Source: Acheta domesticus
Lineage: Eukaryota; Arthropoda; Insecta; Orthoptera; Gryllidae
Assembly: GCA_031308135.1 (NCBI GenBank)
Contig: JAHLJT010000631.1
Coordinates: 7,562,286-7,626,285 of the forward strand
Direction: 5' to 3'
DNA length: 64,000 nt
This document shows positions 55,754 through 64,000 of the stretch, piece after piece. Position 1 is the first letter of the stretch; each line of letters begins with the position of its first letter. The notes below the pieces were generated by a model. That model was not told the origin of the DNA. It saw only the letters and a list, made by a program, of their open reading frames with translations, and searched no databases. Position numbers and translations under genes: made by a program.

Positions 55754-56263
55754 TGTGGTATCCCCCCAATCAGAGGAGGAGCTTGGGGTGACGCCCCACC
55801 GCTCCGCTTGTGGAGGGGCACAACCCCTTCCCTTCCCCTCACCAGGCGGCGGGGGATAAAACCCCGAGTCAGCAGCGACGTGGCGCAGTCACGCCAGTGA
55901 ACTCTCTGCACAACGCGGCCATACGTGTGCGAGTGCCGAGGAGGATCGACCCGGGAGAGACGGCTCCTGGAAGGAACGTGTGTTATCAGGCGGTGCCTCC
56001 CCGCCGGACATTGCTTCCATCTGTCAAGGGTTCCGCGGCTGCTACTACAGCGGCTACGACGGACCACCACCACCGCCCGAGATAGCCGTTATCAGCAAGC
56101 CAGTCGGCTACCTGTGCAGCCAGCTTATCAAGTAGCCTTCGGGGCAAGGACGCTGCCCCGAAAACAATTTTGGTTGTGTTTTTTGTTGAGTTGTACGAAG
56201 TGAAACATTCAACGTATTCTTAGACTTATGTGGTTGACTAAACCTGATCCTGCAATCACTACA
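55754..56263 (+). mobile_element. Candidate solo LTR, BEL/Pao-like
   Basis: It starts TGTGGTATCC and ends GCAATCACTACA, 510 bp, with TG...CA ends. The flanks GTTTA and GTTCA match at 4 of 5 positions. A TATA-like GGGGGATAAAACCCC lies near 55850, followed by a GC-rich, leader-like segment. No internal protein is present. The assignment to BEL/Pao rests only on size, the 5-bp flank and general look. Confidence 0.5.
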
Positions 56264-56284
56264 GTTCATCCCAAAGCCAACATT

Positions 56285-56788
56285 GGCTCTGAAGTGACTG
56301 TCACCTGGAGTTCCTCGGGTTCGAGTCCTCATGGTGGCGGATTTTCGACTTGTAGCTAGGTCGAATAGGACTAGGTCGAACGCAGCTGCTGCCGGGAGAA
56401 GAGTCCTAGTGCCCGGCTGCTCTCTTTGGCAGTTTTCCTTGGCGAGTTTTAAAACAGTGTCCTAACAATCGGGCCACGGACCACGCGCGATCTTTCCTTC
56501 CTCTTCCTTGTATCGTCACCCATTACTTACGCACACCTTTACATTCACTGCACTCTCACACATGCCGGGAGACCAGTCGGGAGGAAAGAGTTGGTCCCGG
56601 CCGGAACGGTGCCCCGCTGGCGGGAGATACCTGGTTGGGGAAAATTCCGCTAGTCGACGGAGTTCGGTGCCGGATCTCGCCATCTAACGGGGGAAAATCA
56701 CCGCCACCTCCTCACAAAAACATGCACTGCATTTACGGGACTAGTTACTTTGGCAGTTGACGCGCCTGGAATTACTAACAATCAATTA
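56285..56788 (+). mobile_element. SINE family 1, divergent copy
   Basis: The head is degraded except for the B box GGTTCGAGTCC near 56320. The body (TCGAATAGGACTAGGTCGAACGC, CCGGCTGCTCT, GGGCCACGGACC, CATGCCGGGAGACCAGTCGG) and 3' block (TTTACGGGACTAGTTAC) are clear. It diverges from the other copies more than they do from each other, so it is an older insertion or a subfamily. Confidence 0.85.
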
Positions 56789-57171
56789 GTGTACTAATGC
56801 GCTTTTAATGTTGCAATTCTTAGAATTTACTAGTACGACGTTTGTGCCGTTCTGAAGCACCTGGGTTTATTTTTTGTATATTTCAGGGGGAGGACTACAC
56901 TGCCTAGGCCCTCTCTGGAGCCACTCTTGATCTCAAAATCGTTGAGACATTACTCTTCTTAGAGTGCACTTCACGAAATTTAATAAAAATTATTTTTAGA
57001 CACACACTAGTAAAAGCCATCCTTTCAGGGCATGCGTAGCGTGCGGAAAAGTTTAATTTTTATCACTGGTACCAAAAGTAAGCCGATACTCTTGTGTTGA
57101 GATAAATCTGTGAATGCAACAAAGAAAACAAAATCATTTCGTCTAACGGCATCAGCTACTGGTTAGCAACT
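56789..57171. other. Unassigned sequence
   Basis: No feature recognised. Confidence 0.5.
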
Positions 57172-57451
57172 AACATTGGTTAGCAATCAATGGTTAAAAA
57201 TCAACTTTGGTTATCAATGGTTAAAAATCAACTTTGGTTATCAATGGTTAAAAATCAACTTTGGTTATCAATGGTTAAAAATCAACTTTGGTTATCAATG
57301 GTTAAAAATCAACTTTGGTTATCAATGGTTAAAAATCAACTTTGGTTAACAATCAATGGTTAATAAATATTCGTTAACAATCAATGGTTAATAAATATTC
57401 GTTAACAATCAATGGTTAATAAATATTCGTTAACAATCAATAGTTAAAAAT
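57172..57451. repeat. Two-part 27/28-bp minisatellite
   Basis: Six units with ATCAATGGTTAAAAATCAAC followed by TTTGGTT (27 bp) are followed by about three units with AACAATCAATGGTTAATAAA followed by TATTCGTT (28 bp). Both share ATCAATGGTTAA, so the second type derives from the first. Confidence 0.95.
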
Positions 57452-58628
57452 GTTCACTGGAGGAGTGAAAATAAGTTCGTCCAACGTGCATATCTTTTAA
57501 ATTTGACTACAGTATCTGTCCCCGCACCTTTAGGGTGACTCTGCACTTTCTGTCAAGTTTCCCTAACCCCCCGTCCAGAGCTCGCCGGTCTCCTGTCAAC
57601 TGCTTCATTGCCTTCAGCAACCCGCCCTCCACCTAAACTCCCTCGGCATTCTGGTCGTTTATCTTCTGCCCGCCGCCTTTCACCTCCTTCTCCCTCCGTT
57701 CTCTGCAAATATTTATGTATTTCCCCTCTGCTGCTCGGCTACTGCTATACTGAGTTATCATTGCACCGTACAGTTTCTTGCCATTTTCAACAGATTATTT
57801 TCCCCACTTCCTCCGGTTTTTCTTGTAACCCAACCGTCACACCGCACTTATCTTTGCTGCAGGCTCTACAGTACCGTATTCTACACCAGGGAGAGGAATT
57901 CGGGAGGGATAAATTAGGGAAATTTTTCCATAAAATCCATATATTTCTATAATAAAGAACAATAGTTCAAATAATTAAATAAATTTTTAATCAAGAAACA
58001 ATGAACGTTCTTTTAACATTGGGGAAAAATACTATTTTTCAAGAAAATAAATTGAATAAAAGCACAATAATGGCATTATTTTATTAAATCTGATAATATT
58101 TTGTTAAACATTCTTATTAAAATTTACCAAATACCTGTCCTGTGACGATTTCTAAAAACGTTCTTGTCAGTGACGGTGACCTGCCATTCCGATAAGTTTT
58201 GTGTTCTTTCGGGATTTCGAGGTATCTCCACCAGCGAGGCACCGCCTCTCCACAACAAACCCTACGCTTCCGACTCACATCCCGACGTGTGTGATTGTGT
58301 AGTGCATTAAAGTGTGTATGTAAGGGTAGAGGAGGGAAGGAGGATAAAGAAGGAAACATCGCACGTGAAATGACCCATTTATTAGGTGTTCTTCAATGGT
58401 ATTCGCCTAGTACTGATTGAGAAATCATAAAAACTGCATATCAGAACAGCCGATCGCTAGAATTCATTCTTCGACAGAGAACGGTTCATTTCCACCCTGC
58501 TGTGTTGCGTTATTCTGCGTATAAATGCTGATATAATTTCAGTTTTACTTCTGGATTTTATTTGAACATTATATTCATCTGCATGCCTTATGTCAAATTA
58601 ATTTTTGAAACGTTTTTGACCGCAAAAT
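57452..58628. other. Unassigned sequence
   Basis: A pyrimidine-rich section lies at 57560-57720, AT-rich DNA after 57950. Nothing recognisable. Confidence 0.45.
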
Positions 58629-58774
58629 AAAAATAGTACATTATGAAACGATGATGTAATGATGGGCATTAATACACGAGTGTGAAATTACGATACGAGC
58701 GAGGGACGAGCGAGTATCGTAAACTTCACACGAGTGTATTAATACCCATTACATCGAGTTTCATACGGTACTTT
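58629..58774. mobile_element. Palindromic element (GGGCATTAATACACGAGTGTG type)
   Basis: AAAATAGTAC and ATGAAACGATGATGTAATGA through TTACGATACGAGCG are mirrored by CGAGCGAGTATCGTAA through CATTACATCGAGTTTCAT and GTACTTTTT. Arms of about 65-70 bp with a few mismatches and almost no centre. Non-coding. Confidence 0.8.
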
Positions 58775-59543
58775 TTCTACGACTTATGGTTACTTTTATA
58801 AATTAAACTTCTCCACTGAATCGTTTCGTGGCAGTCGACATGCAAGATTCAGCCAAGGCCACCTAGCGGTCACCTCACTACTCTACAGCCGCAGGTGGCT
58901 GTGTTTACCAGAGTGCCGGAGAGTGTCTACAAAAGTTGCGGCAATAATATTCGGGCGTCCGTATTTTCGCATTTTCTCTCATTTCTGGAAACGTCAGCAC
59001 CATCAGAAAGAACCACCATTCACTAAATATTTTAAACTAAAGAATTGGCCGGTTTTTAAGGACAACCACACAGCAGCAGCAAATAACGCAAAATGACGCG
59101 TTCAGATCTTAACCTCACTGAAAGTTCTCTTCAATAACTACCACTGCGCTAGTCAAATAAGATCAAAGTGAAATTACGATCCAATATATTTTTAGTAATA
59201 TTTCACGTAAAAATTATTACTAATAAAATAAATTAAAACTGACAAGCTTAATATAATATTAAAAGCAATTTTAATATACACACTCCAACGAAACATTTAC
59301 TGCAAGGATTCTCACTGATTAACGAAGTGACAATACTTGGTTTGTAAGCGTCTCTGTGATTGGTCAAGAACCTGTATCATACTGAAAACTGTATCGAAAT
59401 GACCATCATTATGCAACTGGTTGCAGCCATCCAAAGACAGCAGTTATACAATGGGAGTAGAAAAAAAACTTATACGTCGATTTGATTTTTTCCGCAAATA
59501 TTCTCCTCTGACAATTTTAATTGTTGTGTTGCTTTATAAAGTT
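58775..59543. other. Unassigned sequence
   Basis: No feature recognised. Confidence 0.5.
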
Positions 59544-60132
59544 CCAAGGATAATGAGGTATCAACCACAATAGTAGATTAAATTTTTTTTAATATGTAGA
59601 GAATTTAGTCATACACATGTGCCGGGAGTGATTTTTCCATCATCAGTGACACTATAATATAGAAAAATCAGTTCACGAAGTTAGCAAATGGAAAATTACA
59701 TAAGTACATAAATCTATTCAGCTTAAAAACTATTTAATTATAGTACTTACCCTAGTAACACCGATTAAACACTAAGAAGTAAATTTTAGCATAGTGCTCT
59801 GTCAAAGGATGCCGCCATCTTGTGCATCGCACGTGGTACAGGGACAGACTGAGGGAAAGGGAGGGAGGAAGAAAATAATCCTTGGACGGAGCACTACGCT
59901 AACATTTACTTACGGGTGTTTAATGTCTGTTACTTGGGTAAGTACTATAATTAAATAGTCTTTAAGCTGAATAGATTTATGTAATTTTCCATTTGCTAAC
60001 TTGTGAACTGAATTTTCTAAGTTATATTGTCACTGATGATGAGAAAAACACTCCCGAAACATGTGTATGACTAAATTCTCTTCATATTAAAAAAAATTTA
60101 ATCTATTGTAGTTGATACCTCATTATCCTTGG
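59544..60132. mobile_element. Large palindromic element with CTGANGA/GAAA motif, copy C
   Basis: Left arm about 59544-59803 and right arm about 59884-60132, inverse with scattered mismatches, around an ~80-bp centre (GCCGCCATCTTGTGCATCGC and following). The right arm carries CTGATGA, T, GAG-AAAAACA-CTC, CCGAAACATGTG (about 60033-60066). The left arm holds a mutated inverse in which GAAA has become GGCA. No protein is encoded. Confidence 0.85.
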
Positions 60133-60699
60133 CACTTAATCATGGATTACCACAAAATCTCTGCTGCCACCACAGAATGTATTGTGTTGCTTTATTTCGT
60201 CAGCACGTGCTTCGTTCCCGACTCGTAGAGTTCTCTTGGGCGTCGAACGCAGCTCCTCCTCCTCCACCTTCCTCCAGTTTGGGCCTCTTGCCCCCCCCCC
60301 CTCCCGCCCTTCACCGCTCGCAGCTGCGCCGGCAGCTGTCAATCGCCGCGGAAGCGCCATTTTTCTCCGCCGCCGCTGCCACTGAGACTTGGCCGCCGCC
60401 CCCGCAGTCTCCGCCCGCATCCGACGGTGGCAGAGCGACGCGGGCGGGGGGGGGGGTAGGGGGCAGCCTGACTGACTGACTTTCCAATCTAGTGGATCAC
60501 GCTAATACCCAGACGCGCAGCATCTGCGGGCGAAGGTTTGAGCTCTTCAACTGAAACCTCGAGCTCTCTCACTGTCGCTGAGTTGCTTGTTGGCTAGCGG
60601 CAGGTAATTCATGTTTCTTCTCATCTCCCGTGCTCTTCGTCTATCTTGCATCTCTTCTTCCTCTTCACTCTTCTCCCCCCCTTTTTTTGTTATTTAAGG
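60133..60699. other. GC-rich patch, no gene seen
   Basis: 60240-60470 is C/G-rich with long homopolymer C and G runs. Frames are low-complexity Pro/Ala/Ser. Confidence 0.45.
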
Positions 60700-60909
60700 T
60701 CGCGCCAACTCGTCGCAACGAAAGTCATTTACGACGACTGTTGGATTTCAAGTTACGGTTTGAAGATGAAACGATACGGTGATAGGAGGGGGTGAAAAGG
60801 ACGAACACAAATACAACCATGCCCGAGGCGGAACTCGAACCCGCAACCTCACGGTCCGAGATCACTACGGCACTGCTGTCTTAGCGATCTCGGCTACGGG
60901 GCTGATAAA
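60700..60909 (-). mobile_element. SINE family 2, copy 4, minus strand
   Basis: On the minus strand: CCCGTAGCCGAGATCGCTAA, a B box GGTTCGAGTTCC, CTCGGGCATGGTTGTATTTG, and the 3' body ending near AAATGACTTTCGTTGCGACG. It aligns with copy 1 over about 200 bp. Confidence 0.85.
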
Positions 60910-62158
60910 GAAGAATTCCTCTTCTCCCTTATTCTCTTCTATTTTCGTATTCCTCTCACTCCATTTTCTTCATTCTCCTCCTGTTGCTAGTTCTCTTCTT
61001 ATGTGTATGTAGGGGAAGGGTTGACATACTTGTGGTCCAAGAACAAAGAACAGGTAACTAATATTAGTCTTGTGTGGCTTTAAAATGATGAAATAATATT
61101 TCTGTGGTTATGTGGTGAGGCAGGTGGTGATCATTTTTTAGCTGAGCTAAAATTACGAAATCTTTGGTATGTTCATCCTTACTGCTTCGAAATGTAGTTC
61201 TGCTGATTTTGGGCTAATCCACTCGTAAACTTCTGTCTTTTTTCCCTAATGACAGTGACAGAAAAGAAATCTCTCTCCTTTTATATAAAAACATTCTCCA
61301 TATTTCAGTGCATTGTCATTTGTAAGTTTGCTGTTTATTCGGATTTGTCAGTCATTTTTAAACCGTTTGTGCACCGGGAGAGCTCAGTTCCTCCAGCGAC
61401 CGTATCGTCTTTGTCTATTTTCGCCTTTTCGGAACAAATAGCGGTCAATATTAAGAATCTATTTCTGTAACTAAGCTACTTGGCTTTGATGGCTGAAATT
61501 TCTCAGGAATTTCGTGGCTTGCCGTACGTTGGCCGAACACTAAACTCGAAAGTCCGTATCAGGAATCCTGAACCACTCACTCGATGAGCAAACGTATTAG
61601 CACTCTATGGTGGGGTGGTTCTTGGTGAGTAGCTCAGTTACAAACTTACACTAGATGTGACGTTCTAAAAGTGACTTATTCGCGAATTCTCCGGTTAATT
61701 TGCACATTAGCGAGACGGTTTGGACTAAGTTGTATAAACGACAATAAAAGCATCATTTCGGACATCATCCGGGTAATGTTGGCGTTATTATAATTATTGG
61801 CATACGAGGTTAAAAAGTGTTAGATAAGCAAATACTCTTTCTTGATACAGTTGAAATAGAAAACAGCTACATGTTCTTGAAAGTGGGACTCCTCATGGGA
61901 TGTGGGGAGCACACGTACACATTCCAAGATCACCCACACTCCATGATTACTAATGGTAGAGAGTTTGGAAGGGAGAAGAAAATATCTATTACGACTACGT
62001 GAGACAAACTGACTGACTTCCGGTACAGGTCTATAATTAATTGAAAATACAACCTTGTTAGGTTAGGTAAAATATAAAATGTTATGTTAAGATATTCTGC
62101 CACCAAGTAATGATACTTAATTGCAGAATTAATAATAAATCTAATCTAAATTTCATTA
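60910..62158. other. Unassigned sequence
   Basis: No gene or element is recognised. Confidence 0.45.
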
Positions 62159-62591
62159 TACAGAGTGAGTCACGTAACTTTAGCACCTCCTGTAATCCCT
62201 CCAAAAATCCCTTCCCTTCCCCGAGTCCGTGTTTGGTGGGAGAGCGCTGCGTGACCTTGTGGGGCTGACAGTTACAATGAAAATATCCGTTAAACACTAG
62301 TCGCGAAAAAATCAAAATTACTCAAAAAAATGCTTATCTAACATATGACAATATTTATAACTTTGGATTTGCCTTCTTACGCTTGTCATGATAGACTGAA
62401 AAAATATGTATAGTTCCATTTGAAAAAACAAAGTTACCTTAAATATCTCGTAAAATACAAGTGATAAAAAGAAATCAATACACGTATCAATTAGCCCCAT
62501 TCCCTCATTCACTTCCGTGAAAACTGCATTACAATATCTTCAACCGTTCAAATGTTACAGGAGGTGCTAAAGTTACGTGACTCAACCTGTA
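62159..62591. mobile_element. Mariner-type short element, 429 bp, TA duplication
   Basis: The element is 62161-62589. The left end is CAGAGTGAGTCACGTAACTT, continuing TAGCACCTCCTGTAA. The right end is the inverse of CAGGTTGAGTCACGTAACTT, continuing TAGCACCTCCTGTAA. Terminal inverted repeats of about 35 bp carry two mismatches. TA flanks both sides. The AT-rich interior has no transposase. Confidence 0.92.
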
Positions 62592-63149
62592 TAACTATGT
62601 TGAGATTGCTGTGTTCTCACATAGCATCGGTATTTATTCTATTATGCAAGTAAATCTGACTCAACAATTATTCCTCATTTATATCCTCGGAATATTCATC
62701 AAAGGATTATTCGAAAGGCTGAAAGAAGTCACTTGTCAAGGTGTGACAAAATGAGGATGATCAGTAAATTCTGAAAAACACGCCACTTCAGAAATTGCAT
62801 TTCATAATGTTCAAGATGGAGGGAATACCTCCCGGAATATTACCTTAACGTACCTGCACAAAATGTAAAAATTGGATCAATTTTTTCAATGAAAACCTTT
62901 CCGGGTTTAATTTTCCGCCTAAATACATGGCTCGGTTTCCTACGTATTCCTTGGGGCATCTGCCATAACGCTGACTGCACCGAGTAAATGAGCGGATTTG
63001 AGCTGCCTCCGCACGCCAAGTGGTTCCCGTCGCCCTTCTCCATTTGTCTGCGGGGTCGTGCGCGCAGAAGCAGATGCGGCTGGGAGCAGCGATTGCGCGG
63101 GCGAGAGGACAAGACGTGCGCGGAAAGGGACCCTTGCCCAGGGCCGCCC
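62592..63149. other. Unassigned sequence
   Basis: No feature recognised. Composition rises to GC-rich from about 62990. Confidence 0.45.
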
Positions 63150-63480
63150 TCGGAAGGCGGGGCGGATAGAAGAGGGTGGGGCGGAGCGGGGCGGAGCGAG
63201 GTGGAGCGGGGTGGGGTGGAGCGGGGCGGGGTGGAGCGGGGCGGGGCGGAGCGGGGTGGAGCAGGGTGGAGCGGGGTTGGGCCGGGTAGAGTGGGCGGGC
63301 TGGGCGAGTGGGGAGGGGCGCAGCGGGGCGGGGAAAGAGTCGGGCGTGGCGGGGCGGGACAGAGCGGGTGGGGCGAGGTGGAGAGGGTGGAGCGGGGCAG
63401 GACAGTGCGAGGCTGGGCGGGGCGGGGCAGTGCGAGGCTGGGCGGGGGCGGGGCGGGGCAGGCCGGTGCGGGCAGGCAGG
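63150..63480 (+). repeat. G-rich ~5-10-bp repeat tract (GGGGCGGAGC/GGGGTGGAGC)
   Basis: About 330 bp of degenerate GGGGCGGAGC, GGGGTGGAGC and GGGCGGGGC units with G far exceeding C on the plus strand. This gives overlapping open frames on both strands (poly-Gly/Arg and poly-Pro), which are artefacts. Confidence 0.95.
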
Positions 63481-63865
63481 CAGTGGGATGGATGTGGCGG
63501 GCGAAAGGATGGTAACCCATCTGCATAAAGCCGGGCTCCGCTCAAAAGCTTCTGAAGGGGATTAAGCGCCGAGATCTTCGGGCGGAAAAAACAGGATAAA
63601 GGGATGTGCGCGCTGTAACGACGCGAGGGCCGGCCGGTCGGCCTAACATAAGAAGTTACGTCTTCCTCCGCCGAGAAACGGAGGGAGCGGGCTTGGGGTG
63701 GAGTTGAACGCGAGTTAAGGCGCGCCAAAGTGGCTGTAGTTTCGCGTTCCCGCTGCCCCTCTGGGAATTACGCTAGATCAGAGTCGTCCGTCTGCGTTTG
63801 CTCGACTGCTCTGATAGCTTGTTGGATGTTTTGCTTCTCCTGTGGATTTTCTGATTGCTTCCTAT
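63481..63865. other. GC-rich sequence, no gene seen
   Basis: No recognisable feature. Confidence 0.5.
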
Positions 63866-64000
63866 CGGGAGAGATGTTTCAGTGCAGCAACTAATGTCAC
63901 TGCAGTCCCTCTGACCGGGAGGCCCTAGGTTCCACTCCCGACGCCGCGGCGGCAGGATTTTCGACGCTGGTTTGTCAGCTAGGTCAAATTAAGTCGCTGT
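63866..64000 (+). mobile_element. SINE family 1, start of a copy cut by the window end
   Basis: CGGGAGAGATGTTTCAGTGC (A box altered), TCACTGCAGTCCCTCTGACC, a weakened B box (GGTTCCACTCC) and the start of the body (TTTTCGACGCTGG, CAGCTAGGTC). It continues past 64000. Confidence 0.9.

Noticed and set aside
62840..63728. Overlapping long open frames on both strands (Pro- and Gly/Arg-rich)
   Set aside because: They follow entirely from a G-skewed short tandem repeat that lacks A/T and hence stop codons; no domain is visible.

Overview
The window looks like intergenic or intronic DNA from a large, repeat-laden animal genome, most likely an arthropod and probably an insect. The evidence is the mix of elements: two tRNA-derived SINE families, fragments of several non-LTR retrotransposon lineages, Gypsy-like and BEL-like solo LTRs, hAT, piggyBac, pogo/Tigger and Tc1/mariner type short elements, a spliced IS630/Tc1-type transposase pseudogene, and many palindromic elements. 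There is no operon-like organisation. I found no host gene that can be called with confidence. The species cannot be fixed from the sequence.

Layout. 0.8-2.4 kb: decayed 3' end of an R2-like LINE and a scrap of a second LINE. 2.5-4.8 kb: C-rich minisatellite, a full SINE with target duplication, a 685-bp solo LTR with a clean duplication, and a truncated SINE. 5.7-15.2 kb: palindromic elements, two minisatellites (20 bp and 18 bp), a LINE RNase H tail, and a hAT-type short element. 17-18 kb: hAT-type and piggyBac-type short elements. 22-24 kb: long GC-rich, strand-skewed low-complexity DNA. 25.7-26.5 kb: one copy of an unclassified dispersed repeat (called family R here). 28.0-29.0 kb: assembly gap of exactly 1000 N. 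29.7-35.5 kb: second hAT-type copy, two full SINEs and a possible THAP-like exon. 36-39.6 kb: a short element with inverted ends, then AT-rich DNA without recognisable content. 39.6-42.9 kb, minus strand: a perfect palindrome, a triplicated block carrying exon-like pieces, and a six-exon transposase pseudogene. 45-55.3 kb: further copies of family R, palindromes, an LTR, paired short elements, a LINE fragment, SINEs and a pogo/Tigger-like element. 55.7-64 kb: BEL-like LTR, divergent SINE, 27-bp minisatellite, large palindromes, a TA-flanked mariner-type short element, a G-rich skewed tract and a SINE running off the end.

What deserves attention. (1) Three otherwise unrelated inverted-repeat elements (9.5, 39.7 and 59.8 kb) share one RNA-like motif: CTGANGA, one A or T, a G-C-closed hairpin, then GAAA. 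It resembles a hammerhead core with one extra base; a decayed relative lies at 49.5 kb. (2) Three tandem units downstream of the transposase pseudogene each keep a 65-nt block bounded by splice-like sites. (3) The 20-bp minisatellite at 6.4 kb seems to derive from a sequence kept in single copy at 9.9 kb. (4) One palindromic core of about 170 bp occurs four times inside at least three different outer ends.

Most long open frames in the window are low-complexity GC tracts or tandem repeats whose period allows open frames; I did not call them as genes.
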